Shown piece by piece: positions 8,060 to 16,771 of a stretch of DNA of 64,000 nucleotides. Position 1 is the first letter of the stretch, and every line of letters begins with the position of its first letter. Under the pieces are notes generated by a model that was not told where the DNA came from, did no database searches, and saw nothing but the letters and a program-made list of their open reading frames with translations. The stretch is from the NCBI RefSeq assembly GCF_017873605.1, contig NZ_JAGGKI010000006.1, forward strand, positions 124,001-188,000. The letters run 5' to 3'. Made by a program: the position numbers and the translations under genes. This stretch comes from Paenibacillus lactis (GTDB lineage: Bacteria; Bacillota; Bacilli; Paenibacillales; Paenibacillaceae).

Positions 8060-9643
8060 ATGAGAAAAAGACTTCAATTTCTGCTTGCCTTGACCCTGAC
8101 ATTCTCTTTGCTCCTGTCCGCCTGCGGCGGGTCCGGGAGCGAGGCTTCTCCGGAGCCTTCCGATACCGAAGGGGATCCGGGAAGCATTACACTGCATATC
8201 GTGAAGCGCGGTTATACGGATGTTCATCCTCCGGCCGATCAGCTGTGGATGTGGCAAAAATACGAGGAGATCTCCGGCATTAAGGTCGAGTTCGAGGAAC
8301 TTGCCGGCGCAGCCGTAACGGAGCGGAAAAACGTCATGCTCGGCTCCAACGATCTTCCCGATGCATTTTATCGCATCGCCTTCGGAACGGACGAGCTGAT
8401 GAAATACGGCAAACAGGGATTGTTCATACCCCTTGAGGAATTGATCGAGGAGCATGCACCTAATTTGCGAAAGCTGCTGAACGAGAATCCGGACATCAAG
8501 GGAGCGATCACGATGTCCGACGGACACATCTACGCGCTGCCCTATGTCGACTTCTCGAAGGCATTTAATTCCGTCCGGTTATATATCAATAAATCCTGGC
8601 TGGATGAAGACGTTCCGAAGACGACCGCAGAGCTCCGCGAGGCGCTGAAGAAGGTAAGAGAGAAGGATGATACCCGCCTGGGCTGGGTCCTTGAGACGCA
8701 GTATTGGACCTTCCTGGAAAGCTTCCTCGCAGGCAGCTTCGGCATGGGAGAAGGCGGCGCCAAGGCGTTCGGCCAATATTTGTACAAGGACGCCGATGGA
8801 CAGGTGAAAACGACGTTCAACGATCCGAAGTACCGGGAGCTTCTGCGGTATATGAGCGATTTGTATAAAGACGGCTCGCTTGCGCAGCAAAATTTCACGA
8901 CCGGCTACGACTACGCCAAATGGTCGGCGGACGGCGCGAGCGGAAAGATCGGCTCCTTCGTATGGGAAGGCCCTGGATATATCGGCAAGGAGGCTGCCGA
9001 GCAGTACGTTGGCATTAACGCGCTGGAAGGACCGAACGGGGACAAGGTTGCCGGCACGCTCGGACCGCCTGCCAAAGGCATATTCGGATTCATCATAACG
9101 AACAAAAACAAGCATCCGGTCGAAACGATCAAATGGATCGATTACTTCTACGGCGAGGAGGGCATCAACTTCGGCACCTTCGGGTTAGAGGGCGAAACAT
9201 ACGATCTTGTAGACGGCAAGCCGAGGTACAAGGAAGACATCTTGAATTATAAGGGAGGCGTGCAGCTCGGGGCGTTCCAATACGTCGACAATGTGTACGG
9301 TGCGTATTACCCTTATGTGGAGCCGGACGATGAGCTGCGGATGGCTGCAAGAGGGACAACGGTAGCCGACGAGATTAAGGCGGACCCGGCTGAGCTGGAT
9401 GAATTCGCCCCGAAGGAGCTGTGGCCGGATTTCGTGCCGACAGATGAGGAAGCGAACACGACGAGCGCAATCTTGACCGATATCAATAAATATATCCAGG
9501 AAATGAGGGTCAAGTTCGTGACGGGGAAGGCCAGCTTAGATACCGATTGGGACGGATACGTCAAGACGCTCGACAAGATGGGGGCCAAGGAGTACCTGGA
9601 AATCAAGCGTGCGCAATACGAACGATATTTGAACGTCAAATGA
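8060..9643 (+). CDS. Extracellular solute-binding lipoprotein of the sugar ABC importer
   Basis: The 527-residue protein starts with a lipoprotein signal: R-K-R, a hydrophobic stretch and the lipobox L-S-A-C-G-G (Cys about residue 22), followed by a Ser/Glu/Pro-rich tether. The remainder matches the large extracellular binding proteins (LipO/YtcQ-like) that accompany LplB/YtcP permeases. It should be anchored to the outer face of the membrane and deliver an oligosaccharide to the two permeases encoded just upstream. The ligand cannot be read from sequence. Confidence 0.9.
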   Translation: MRKRLQFLLALTLTFSLLLSACGGSGSEASPEPSDTEGDPGSITLHIVKRGYTDVHPPADQLWMWQKYEEISGIKVEFEELAGAAVTERKNVMLGSNDLPDAFYRIAFGTDELMKYGKQGLFIPLEELIEEHAPNLRKLLNENPDIKGAITMSDGHIYALPYVDFSKAFNSVRLYINKSWLDEDVPKTTAELREALKKVREKDDTRLGWVLETQYWTFLESFLAGSFGMGEGGAKAFGQYLYKDADGQVKTTFNDPKYRELLRYMSDLYKDGSLAQQNFTTGYDYAKWSADGASGKIGSFVWEGPGYIGKEAAEQYVGINALEGPNGDKVAGTLGPPAKGIFGFIITNKNKHPVETIKWIDYFYGEEGINFGTFGLEGETYDLVDGKPRYKEDILNYKGGVQLGAFQYVDNVYGAYYPYVEPDDELRMAARGTTVADEIKADPAELDEFAPKELWPDFVPTDEEANTTSAILTDINKYIQEMRVKFVTGKASLDTDWDGYVKTLDKMGAKEYLEIKRAQYERYLNVK

Positions 9644-9741
9644 TCCTATGGCATTGTTCACGAGCGATTGCCGAGACTGCTGTGTAAACGATCGCTTGCC
9701 CGGTATGGGCGTACGGCAGCGGGCGATTTCCGTGCAGCGAG

Positions 9742-9778
9742 TTTACATGCCGATGTTAGAAACGCTATAATTTAGCGT
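9742..9778 (+). promoter_or_regulatory. Predicted promoter with inverted repeat before the GntR/LacI-type regulator
   Basis: TTTACA (9742-9747) and TATAAT (9766-9771) are spaced 18 bp. The -10 box lies inside the inverted repeat ACGCTA-TAATT-TAGCGT (9762-9778), a good candidate for an autoregulatory operator. A second partial dyad, ACGTGCAAGTACGT, follows about 15 bp downstream. Confidence 0.55.
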
Positions 9779-9814
9779 AACAAGCGAGATACGTGCAAGT
9801 ACGTTAAAGATGGG

Positions 9815-10954
9815 ATGAGAGCGAAGTTGACCAAAGACAATAAACCGCTGTACAGCGTTATGATGGACGAGCTGAAATCACAAATTGTTTCGGGCCGCTA
9901 CCCTCCCGAATCCCAGCTGCCCACGGAGGCCGAGCTGAGCTCGGCCTTTGGCGTGAGCCGCATTACGACAAGAAGAGCGCTCGAAGAGCTCGAGCGGGAA
10001 GGCTTGATCTACCGGATTAAAGGAAGCGGGAGCTTCGTCAAACCCAGGAGCCGCGGGCAAGATGGAAGAGAGGAAGGCACCGGAAAAATGATCTCCCTGA
10101 TCCTGCCCTCGGAGGATGACCGGGGCACGATGGGGTACATTCGCGGCGCATCGGACTGGCTGAATGCGAATGGCTACTACTTGAGCATTCATCAAAGCGA
10201 TTACGACTCCCAGAAAGAGCGGGATCTGCTGGAAATGCTGACGCGAAAAGGAATAGCGGCAATCATCCTGTATCCCAGGAACGATCAGACGAATTATGAT
10301 ATCCTTCACCGGCTTACGCTGGAGGACTATCCGATCATTACCATTGATAAATATTTCGACAGCCTTCCGCTCGGAGCGGTCGTATCAGACAACTACAGCG
10401 GCTCGTACCAGGCGGTATCCCGACTCATCGAGCTCGGCCACCGCAAAATCGCATTCCTGACGGCTGTAAGCATTGAATCTACTTCCTCGGTCCGGGACAG
10501 GTATTTCGGCTATTGCCAGGCGCTTAAGGATCACGGGATTCCTCTTGACAGCCGATATATTTGGCTGAATATGAAGGGATACCGGGAACAAGTCGGCGCG
10601 GAGCGATTCTATAACGAGCTGCTTGATTCCTACCGTGCGGAGGGCATCACGGCCGTTCAGACCGAGAATGATCTTATCGCCGCCAACCTGCTGAATCTCT
10701 GTCTGGACAGAGGAATCCGTATTCCGGAGGATATTTCGATTATTGGGTTCGACAACAATCCGGTCACAGAGCATGTCATCATACCACTGACGACGGTTGA
10801 ACAAAACTTTTATGAAATCGGACGCCAGGCCGCCGAGATTATCGTGAACTGGCTGGAAATGGGCAAGCAAGCCTCGGGCAAAATCCTGGTGCCGGTCAAG
10901 CTGGTTGAGCGAGGAACAACGGCTGTTGCGCCGCGAAGCGGGCTCCCCGATTAG
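9815..10954 (+). CDS. GntR-headed regulator with LacI-type ligand domain (AraR-like)
   Basis: The 379-residue protein is a chimera. Residues about 10-75 form a GntR winged helix (P-L-Y-S-V-M-M-D-E-L-K-S-Q-I-V-S-G, L-P-T-E-A-E-L-S, R-I-T-T-R-R-A-L-E-E-L), and residues about 90-370 form a periplasmic-binding-type effector domain (S-L-I-L-P, G-H-R-K-I-A-F, D-I-S-I-I-G-F-D-N-N). This is the architecture of AraR, the arabinose repressor of Bacillus. It follows the sugar importer but has its own promoter with an inverted repeat over the -10 box. It may control the importer, itself, or both. Arabinose as effector is only a possibility. Confidence 0.85.
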   Translation: MRAKLTKDNKPLYSVMMDELKSQIVSGRYPPESQLPTEAELSSAFGVSRITTRRALEELEREGLIYRIKGSGSFVKPRSRGQDGREEGTGKMISLILPSEDDRGTMGYIRGASDWLNANGYYLSIHQSDYDSQKERDLLEMLTRKGIAAIILYPRNDQTNYDILHRLTLEDYPIITIDKYFDSLPLGAVVSDNYSGSYQAVSRLIELGHRKIAFLTAVSIESTSSVRDRYFGYCQALKDHGIPLDSRYIWLNMKGYREQVGAERFYNELLDSYRAEGITAVQTENDLIAANLLNLCLDRGIRIPEDISIIGFDNNPVTEHVIIPLTTVEQNFYEIGRQAAEIIVNWLEMGKQASGKILVPVKLVERGTTAVAPRSGLPD

Positions 10955-11039
10955 AGAGGATGAAGGAAATCTCTTTCAGCACGTGCGATCCTATGTATTA
11001 GTCAGGCAATATTTCCACATCTTAAACTTTGTATATGCC

Positions 11040-11074
11040 AAGAACCCGCGCGATAATGATCGGCGGGTTCTTGG
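11040..11074. terminator. Hairpin between converging genes, possible terminator
   Basis: Arms AAGAACCCGC (11040-11049) and GCGGGTTCTT (11063-11072) form a 10-bp perfect stem. There is no long T run, so termination is likely but not certain. It serves the regulator gene on + and perhaps the YjcZ-type gene on -. Confidence 0.6.
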
Positions 11075-11112
11075 TGCTTGCCGAGCCTATGCTGTGAGTT
11101 TAGGTTTCCCTA

Positions 11113-11220
11113 TTAAACAATGCCAAAACCAAAGGAGCTAGCAATGATAACCAGAAGAATAAAGAGAACCAGGATTGCTCCTATGGAGTAGCCTCCGCCA
11201 TATCCGTTTACTTCACCCAC
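11113..11220 (-). CDS. YjcZ-family small sporulation protein
   Basis: A 35-residue product beginning M-G-E-V-N-G-Y-G-G-G-Y and continuing as one hydrophobic helix (I-L-V-L-F-I-L-L-V-I-I), the signature of YjcZ-family miniproteins found in spores of Bacillales. I chose GTG 11220 because AGAGGAGG lies 7 bases upstream; the longer frame to 11310 adds residues unlike the family. It is expected to sit in a membrane, with unknown function. It lies just downstream of an AraC gene on the same strand. Confidence 0.75.
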   Translation of the reverse strand: MGEVNGYGGGYSIGAILVLFILLVIIASSFGFGIV

Positions 11221-11284
11221 AAGGAAACCTCCTCTCATCTCCGAATACTTAATACTATGTTTAGGTTGATATGTTTGATTGGGT

Positions 11285-12067
11285 TTAAAGCAAGTTGTGT
11301 TGTTGTACATAGTCTGAGGGCGAGAAACCGGTGTGTTTTTTAAACATCCGATAAAAATAGGAAGTGTCGTAATAACCCAGATAGTCTGCGATATGTGTGA
11401 TGCTCATGTCCGAGTGAATCAGCAGGCTGCAGGCTTCCTGCACCCGCAGCTGGTGCATATATCGAATCGGAGATTGACCGTGCACCTCTTTGAAAAGGGC
11501 TGCGGCATAGCTCGGAGAGCGATGGATTAATCTCGCCAATGCATCGATTTCTATCGATTCGCGATAATGCTCCAGCAGATAGGATTTGATGGTATCCGCG
11601 TAGTTTCGTTTGCTGGGCGCAAGCTCAGTCTTTTCGAGCTCACGGGCCAGCATCCCGATCAGCTCCTGCATGATGCCTTGACAGATCATCGTGCGGTAGC
11701 TTTTGCCGCCCCGCATTTCCTCGTATAATCGCTCGCAGCGGCGATAGGCATATTGAATATGCGTAAGGTTGAATTTCATGAATTGCCCTGCGTCCAGAAA
11801 TGGAATTCCAGTTGGCTCTTGGCGATCCAGCGTAAATAGAATCGTATGCTTCTGATGCGGGGTATCGTTCCAATTGCCGCCGCTTCTTCTGGTAGACTGA
11901 GGGATAAAGAGCACGTCTTCTTTTTCCGCAATCACTTCTTCTCCGTTGATCTCGTATCTTACCTTGCCTGCTCTTACTACAACAAGGACGTTGTATGCAA
12001 TCGTCTCCAGCTGTGTCCGCCAATTTGGGATGTAATCATCAAAATTCACGCTCATCAATTGGAACAC
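11285..12067 (-). CDS. AraC family transcriptional regulator
   Basis: The 260-residue protein has an N-terminal cupin-like sensor part (G-K-V-R-Y-E-I-N-G-E-E-V-I-A-E-K-E-D-V-L-F-I-P) and a C-terminal pair of AraC helix-turn-helix motifs (I-D-A-L-A-R-L-I-H-R-S-P-S-Y, then S-I-T-H-I-A-D-Y-L-G-Y-Y-D-T-S-Y-F-Y-R-M-F-K-K-H-T-G). I prefer GTG 12067, which has GAGGTG 7 bases upstream; the open frame continues to 12220 without a better start. It is divergent from a sulfatase/FGE operon 244 bp away and is the obvious candidate activator of it. Confidence 0.85.
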   Translation of the reverse strand: MFQLMSVNFDDYIPNWRTQLETIAYNVLVVVRAGKVRYEINGEEVIAEKEDVLFIPQSTRRSGGNWNDTPHQKHTILFTLDRQEPTGIPFLDAGQFMKFNLTHIQYAYRRCERLYEEMRGGKSYRTMICQGIMQELIGMLARELEKTELAPSKRNYADTIKSYLLEHYRESIEIDALARLIHRSPSYAAALFKEVHGQSPIRYMHQLRVQEACSLLIHSDMSITHIADYLGYYDTSYFYRMFKKHTGFSPSDYVQQHNLL

Positions 12068-12311
12068 ATTCGAGCACCTCGCAGTGATTTTATACCTATA
12101 GCCTAGCATATTTATACTTGCTTTGAGTAGAATTTCGTTCGCTTCTATGATCTTCTTGTATGAAAATTGGAATGGAATCGTACACCAAACCAGCGAAATG
12201 TACATCGACTCCGCATGCATCGCGGCCTATAATTTCAAGCAACGACACATTGACCATTTTATTTGTAGCTTCAACAAGTCGGAAGTGGATAACGAAGAGG
12301 AAGGGAACGAT

Positions 12312-13778
12312 GTGGATATGAGAGTATTGCTGCTGGATTTGGATTCAACCAGACCGGATCATCTCGGCTGCTACGGTTATCATCGCAATACATCGCCCAA
12401 TATTGACCGGATTGCTGCGGAAGGCGTACGTTTTGACAATTACTATACCTCGGACGCGCCATGTTTTCCTTCAAGAACGGCATTAATGACCGGCAAGTTC
12501 GGCATACATAACGGCGTCGTCGGTCATGGGGGCACGGCTGCCGACGTGCGGCATGAAGGCATTGCCCGCGACTTTCACGACAAGCTCGTAACGGAGAGCT
12601 TTCCCGCAATATTCCGCCGGGCCGGCATGAAGACGGCCTTGATCAGTCCGTTCGGAGAACGCCATTCGGCATGGACCTTTTATGCGGGCTTCAATGAAAT
12701 CTACAATACCGGTAAGAGCGGCATGGAGTCTGCCGAAGAGGTATCGCCAGTCGTTCTGGATTGGCTGGAGCGCCATGCGGATGAGGACCAATGGATGCTA
12801 TACGTGAATTTTTGGGATCCGCATACACCGTATCGTGCTCCCCAGTCGCTGGGAAATCCCTTCGAGCATGATCCTCTGCCTGCTTGGATTACGGAAGAGG
12901 TGCTTCAGGAGCATCGGAAGAAGGTTGGCCCGCATGGAGCAAACGAAATTAACATGTATAATAGTGAAGTATCCCCCAAATATCCGCGACATCCAGGGGA
13001 GATCAAGTCGATGGAGGATTTGCGGATGATGGTGGACGGCTACGATTGCGGCATTCGCCATATGGACGAGCATATCGGTGCGATCTTCGAATTGCTGGAG
13101 AATAAGGGAGTCATGGATGATCTGGTCATTATCATTACTGCGGATCATGGCGAGAACATGGGGGAGCTTGGGATTTATGGAGAACATGGTACGGCGGATC
13201 AGGGAACGTGCCGCATTCCGATGATTATCCGGGGACCTGGGATCAAGAAGGGAATTACGGACCCCGCGCTTCATTATCATCTGGATCTACTGCCTACGAT
13301 GGCGGACTATCTGAACGTCGCTCCGGCTGCAAGCTGGGACGGCATCAGTTACGCCGATAGCCTGCGGACAGGGCAAGGGAGCGGCAGAGAGTATCTGGTC
13401 GTATCGCAATGCGCCCATGTTTGTCAACGAAGCGTTCGTTTCGGAGAATGGCTCTACATTCGGACCTATCATGACGGCTTTCATCTGTTCGACAAAGAGA
13501 TGCTGTTCCATATTTCCGAAGATGTCCATGAACAGCATAACCAAGCGTCTCAAAGACCGGAGCTTTGCAGGGAAGCGGTCTATCTGCTGAATGAGTGGCA
13601 TGATCAGATGATGTCCACGATGCCGTTTGACGTGGATCCGTTGTGGACGGTCATGAAAGAGGGGGGACCTTACCATGCCAAAGGTCATCTGCCGCGATAT
13701 ATTGAGCGCTTAAAGAATACAGGCCGGGGAGAAGCGGTACCGGAGCTGATGCGACGTCATCCTCGGGAGTTTGTATAA
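12312..13778 (+). CDS. Cys-type sulfatase
   Basis: The 488-residue enzyme carries the type I sulfatase signature C-F-P-S-R (Cys51 from the GTG start), whose Cys is converted to formylglycine. It also has metal-binding motifs near the N-terminus (L-L-D-L-D-S-T-R-P-D-H-L-G-C-Y-G) and T-A-D-H-G-E-N in the C-terminal half. Such enzymes hydrolyse sulfate esters of glycans or small molecules. GTG 12312 has AGGAAGGG 7 bases upstream; ATG 12318 is the alternative. There is no signal peptide, so it appears intracellular, acting on an imported sulfated compound. Its maturase is encoded 90 bp downstream. The substrate is unknown. Confidence 0.92.
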   Translation: MDMRVLLLDLDSTRPDHLGCYGYHRNTSPNIDRIAAEGVRFDNYYTSDAPCFPSRTALMTGKFGIHNGVVGHGGTAADVRHEGIARDFHDKLVTESFPAIFRRAGMKTALISPFGERHSAWTFYAGFNEIYNTGKSGMESAEEVSPVVLDWLERHADEDQWMLYVNFWDPHTPYRAPQSLGNPFEHDPLPAWITEEVLQEHRKKVGPHGANEINMYNSEVSPKYPRHPGEIKSMEDLRMMVDGYDCGIRHMDEHIGAIFELLENKGVMDDLVIIITADHGENMGELGIYGEHGTADQGTCRIPMIIRGPGIKKGITDPALHYHLDLLPTMADYLNVAPAASWDGISYADSLRTGQGSGREYLVVSQCAHVCQRSVRFGEWLYIRTYHDGFHLFDKEMLFHISEDVHEQHNQASQRPELCREAVYLLNEWHDQMMSTMPFDVDPLWTVMKEGGPYHAKGHLPRYIERLKNTGRGEAVPELMRRHPREFV

Positions 13779-13868
13779 TAGAAAACGATGTTGCAGTGAA
13801 TGGATGCAGGATAACCGCTCTAATATGGTTGTCCTGTTCTCTGTATCAAGGATTAGGAGGAATCGAGC

Positions 13869-14858
13869 GTGGGAGAACATCATTCTTGCTGTACGGGATC
13901 CAGAGCGAACGTTCAGCTTGCGGAAGCCGATCGGAATGAACAACCTGTCATGGTGCGTGAAAGCCTTGACCATAAACCGTCTCAAGCGGATGTTCATACG
14001 GACATGATAGCAATCCCTGAGGGGACGTTTATGATGGGCACGAATTCGAAAGAAGGCTTCCCAAGTGACGGTGAAGGGCCGGCGCGGAGCGTTACGGTTT
14101 CCGGATTCGAAATTTCGCCGTATGCCGTAACGAATAGGGAATATCAACGCTTTGTAGAGGACACCGGTTATGTAACGGAAGCTGAGAAATTCGGATGGTC
14201 GTTCGTATTTGAACTGCTGGCCTCAGATGAGACCAAAGCTAAAGTGACGCAGGTTCCGCAAGAAGCGCCTTGGTGGCTGGTGGTGGAAGGCGCTTACTGG
14301 GCTGCACCCGAGGGAGCAGCCTCGACTCTCGAAGGCCGGATGGACCATCCGGTGGTACATGTCTCGTGGAATGACGCCATGGCGTATTGCGAGTGGGCCG
14401 GCGTGCGGCTCCCGACGGAAGCGGAATGGGAATATGCCGCGCGCGGGGGGTTAGAGGACAGGACCTATCCATGGGGCGATCTGCTGAAGCAGGATGGAGA
14501 ACACGAGTGCAATATTTGGCAGGGCAAATTTCCGATCAAAAACAACGCCAGCGACGGGTATATCGGGACGGCGCCCGTTGATGCCTACAAACCGAATGGT
14601 TACGGATTGTATAACGTGTCCGGCAATGTGTGGGAATGGTGCGGCGATTGGTTCAGCCCGTCCTATCATCAACAAACATCCGCCAGTAACCCGTTCTACG
14701 CAGAGCCAACCGGCAGAAGGTCTATGCGCGGGGGCTCGTACCTGTGTCACAGATCCTATTGCAACCGGTACCGCGTGGCAGCCCGCAGCGGGAATACGCC
14801 CGACAGCTCGACGGGCAATTGCGGTTTCCGAGTTGTAAGAGATTCCTTGCCTCGATGA
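13869..14858 (+). CDS. Formylglycine-generating enzyme (sulfatase-modifying factor)
   Basis: The 329-residue protein is the partner of the preceding sulfatase: it oxidises the Cys of C-x-P-x-R to formylglycine. It has the FGE-sulfatase domain from residue 46 (I-P-E-G-T-F-M-M-G-T) through G-F-R-V, with R-L-P-T-E-A-E-W-E-Y-A-A-R-G and the C-terminal redox pair in S-Y-L-C-H-R-S-Y-C-N-R-Y-R (Cys293 and Cys298). GTG 13869 follows TAGGAGG by 8 bases. The N-terminal H-S-C-C-T-G-S-R segment with a Cys pair precedes the domain and recalls the Cys-Cys N-terminus of many bacterial FGEs. Operon with the sulfatase is likely. Confidence 0.93.
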   Translation: MGEHHSCCTGSRANVQLAEADRNEQPVMVRESLDHKPSQADVHTDMIAIPEGTFMMGTNSKEGFPSDGEGPARSVTVSGFEISPYAVTNREYQRFVEDTGYVTEAEKFGWSFVFELLASDETKAKVTQVPQEAPWWLVVEGAYWAAPEGAASTLEGRMDHPVVHVSWNDAMAYCEWAGVRLPTEAEWEYAARGGLEDRTYPWGDLLKQDGEHECNIWQGKFPIKNNASDGYIGTAPVDAYKPNGYGLYNVSGNVWEWCGDWFSPSYHQQTSASNPFYAEPTGRRSMRGGSYLCHRSYCNRYRVAARSGNTPDSSTGNCGFRVVRDSLPR

Positions 14859-14876
14859 TAGAAAACATGCTACAAT
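14847..14876 (+). promoter_or_regulatory. Predicted promoter of the TetR gene
   Basis: TTGCCT (14847-14852) and TACAAT (14871-14876) are spaced 18 bp. The -35 lies in the end of the FGE gene. The TetR-type palindrome begins 8 bp after the -10 box. Confidence 0.5.
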
Positions 14877-14883
14877 TCGAATC

Positions 14884-14904
14884 GAAACAGAAATGTTTTG
14901 TTTA
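14884..14904. promoter_or_regulatory. TetR regulon palindrome, copy 1 (own promoter)
   Basis: Arms GAAACAGAAA and GTTTTGTTTA around a central T. It matches the copies before the two reductase genes (15737-15757 and 16723-16743), whose common form is GAAACAAAAC, one base, GTTTTGTTTC. Confidence 0.75.
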
Positions 14905-14933
14905 GTATGCACAAAGAAGGCAAGGTGAAGGAA

Positions 14934-15509
14934 ATGGTACGCGCTTCAGCACGCCAGCATATTCTTAACGTGGCATCAGAGTCGTTCTACCGCGAAGGCA
15001 TTCGTTCCGTTGGGATCGATACCATTGTTGAACGAGCCGGTGTGAGCAAAGCCACGCTTTATCGTCATTTCCCGACCAAGGACGATTTAGTTATGGCATA
15101 CCTCCAAGAACAGGATCATATCAATTGGGAGCACTTTGACGAAGTGATCGCCGAAAAAGAGGGAAAACCTAAAGAGCAGTTACTGGCTTTGATCGATGCG
15201 ACGATCGAGATGCTCGAGCCGGGTTATCATCGAGGCTGTCATTTTCTAAATGCTCTTGCTGAATTTTCCGAAGAAGATCACCCTGTCCATTTACTCGCCG
15301 TAGAGTACAATCGTGCCATACGTCAGCGTTTATCCCGTTTGACACAGTTGGCCGGTGTGAATGACGATACATTGACAGATCAACTGATGCTTGTCATTAA
15401 CGGCGCGTTGTCCTCCGTTTCGGTTTATGGATTCTCGGGACCTGCGGCACAGCTTAAGGCGTTATCTACACATTTGATTGAATTATATCTTGGTCAAACG
15501 AACGAATAG
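14934..15509 (+). CDS. TetR family repressor
   Basis: The 191-residue protein begins with a TetR DNA-binding domain: R-A-S-A-R-Q-H-I-L-N-V-A-S-E-S-F, then G-I-D-T-I-V-E-R-A-G-V-S-K-A-T-L-Y-R-H-F-P-T-K-D-D-L. A helical ligand domain follows, with C-x-x-x-x-A-L-A-E-F common in this subgroup. ATG 14934 has AAGGTG 6 bases upstream; the start at 14907 would lie almost on the operator. The same palindrome occurs before this gene and before two reductase genes downstream, so autoregulation and control of both are strongly suggested. The inducer is unknown, perhaps an amine, imine or electrophile. Confidence 0.9.
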   Translation: MVRASARQHILNVASESFYREGIRSVGIDTIVERAGVSKATLYRHFPTKDDLVMAYLQEQDHINWEHFDEVIAEKEGKPKEQLLALIDATIEMLEPGYHRGCHFLNALAEFSEEDHPVHLLAVEYNRAIRQRLSRLTQLAGVNDDTLTDQLMLVINGALSSVSVYGFSGPAAQLKALSTHLIELYLGQTNE

Positions 15510-15520
15510 ATTTAACCACG

Positions 15521-15555
15521 AACCTAAAGCGAGTTAACGGCTTTAGGTTTTTTTT
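15521..15555 (+). terminator. Rho-independent terminator after the TetR gene
   Basis: Arms AACCTAAAGC and GCTTTAGGTT with a 9-base loop, followed by a run of T. It separates the TetR transcript from the reductase genes. Confidence 0.9.
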
Positions 15556-15658
15556 GCGCCTTAAATTGACAGGGACATGAACGAACGGGGCTGAAGGGGA
15601 TAAAGGATATCGCACGGATAAGCAATCAAGCCTTGCATCATTGGGATGGAATCTTCCC

Positions 15659-15682
15659 TTTCCCATAGACTTTCCCATAGAC
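15659..15682 (+). repeat. Tandem 12-bp direct repeat
   Basis: TTTCCCATAGAC occurs twice in direct succession, ending 14 bp before the -35 box of the first reductase gene. It may be a binding site or replication slippage. Confidence 0.6.
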
Positions 15683-15696
15683 ATGGAAGAAATATC

Positions 15697-15726
15697 TTGA
15701 CACGATTATGAACCGTGTTGTATTGT
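15697..15726 (+). promoter_or_regulatory. Predicted promoter of the first reductase gene
   Basis: TTGACA (15697-15702) and TATTGT (15721-15726) are spaced 18 bp. The palindrome at 15737-15757 covers the region just after the start site. Confidence 0.6.
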
Positions 15727-15736
15727 TTTCTCAAAC

Positions 15737-15757
15737 GAAACAAAACAGTTTCGTTTC
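15737..15757. promoter_or_regulatory. TetR regulon palindrome, copy 2
   Basis: Arms GAAACAAAAC and GTTTCGTTTC around a central A, between the -10 box and ribosome site of the first reductase gene. Confidence 0.8.
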
Positions 15758-15783
15758 ACTAATGGAAAATTGGAGGAATTTAT

Positions 15784-16647
15784 ATGAGTGATGTAACAGT
15801 GATCGGTTTAGGACCAATGGGTACCGCCCTCGCACAGGCGCTGCTCCGAAATGGTCATCGCGTTACCGTATGGAATCGGACGGTTGAAAGAGCAGAAACT
15901 CTCGTCAGGGACGGGGCAATTCTAGCTCCCAATGCAGCTTCTGCTGTAGCTTCCAGTCCGGTAACGATCGTCTGTGTAGCCAATTACAAGATCTCTTACA
16001 GCGTGTTGGACACACCTGAGGTTACGGCAGCCCTCGCCGGCCGAGTGTTCGTGCAGCTAAGCACGGGGACTCCCCAAGAGGCTAGAGATAATGCAGCATG
16101 GGCACGGGAGCATGGAGCCGATTATCTGGATGGGGCCATCCCCGCCACACCACCGCAAATTGGAAGACCGGACACGACAATTTTTACATCAGGCTCGAAA
16201 TCGGCTTACGAGAAAAGTGAGGCCCTGCTCAAGAGTCTGGCTGGAAACGTTCCCTACCTGGGAGAAAAGGTCAGCGCAGCATCCACAACGGATCTGGCAT
16301 TTCTGTCTACGCTATTCGGTTCCATGATGGGATTCTTTCATGCGGCGCGCATCATTGAATCCGATGGCCTGCGCGTAGATGAATTCGGGTCCATGATCTC
16401 TGCGATCTCTCCAGCAATGGGAGAAATGATCAAATACGAAGGGGATATGATTCAATCCAATACGTTTGATCAGCCGCAAAGTTCACTTAACACCTGTTTG
16501 GTAACCGTAAAAATGTTCGTGGAGCAAGCGCGGGAGGCGGGAATCAACGCTGAGTTTCCAACATTCGCCCTGGGCCTCTTCCAAAAAGCTGTGGATTCAG
16601 GTTATGGGAACGAAGAGCTAGGCGCGCTTGTCAAAGTGCTGCGTTAA
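15784..16647 (+). CDS. Imine-reductase-like NAD(P)-dependent dehydrogenase, Asp type
   Basis: The 287-residue protein has an N-terminal Rossmann fold (V-T-V-I-G-L-G-P-M-G, residues 4-13) with W-N-R-T after strand 2, favouring NADPH, and an all-helical C-terminal domain. This is the 6-phosphogluconate / beta-hydroxyacid dehydrogenase superfamily, closest in pattern to imine reductases. At the position equivalent to the imine reductase catalytic residue it has Asp170 (T-T-D-L-A-F-L). The ribosome site GGAGGAA precedes ATG 15784. It is controlled by a TetR-type palindrome and is paralogous to the next gene, which has Tyr at this site. A 3-hydroxyisobutyrate-dehydrogenase-like activity remains possible. 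Confidence 0.8.
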   Translation: MSDVTVIGLGPMGTALAQALLRNGHRVTVWNRTVERAETLVRDGAILAPNAASAVASSPVTIVCVANYKISYSVLDTPEVTAALAGRVFVQLSTGTPQEARDNAAWAREHGADYLDGAIPATPPQIGRPDTTIFTSGSKSAYEKSEALLKSLAGNVPYLGEKVSAASTTDLAFLSTLFGSMMGFFHAARIIESDGLRVDEFGSMISAISPAMGEMIKYEGDMIQSNTFDQPQSSLNTCLVTVKMFVEQAREAGINAEFPTFALGLFQKAVDSGYGNEELGALVKVLR

Positions 16648-16722
16648 GTGAAATGAAATGTTTGTACTTGCATGGAAGCACTCTGGGTTGAGATCAAAAA
16701 TAGGGGAACACTCGCCTAAGTG

Positions 16723-16743
16723 GAAACAAAACCGTTTTGTTTG
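16723..16743. promoter_or_regulatory. TetR regulon palindrome, copy 3
   Basis: Arms GAAACAAAAC and GTTTTGTTTG around a central C, 28 bp before the start of the second reductase gene. This is the most symmetrical of the three copies. I do not see a clear promoter next to it. Confidence 0.8.
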
Positions 16744-16771
16744 ATTAGTATATTTAAGGAGGCTATGTTGT

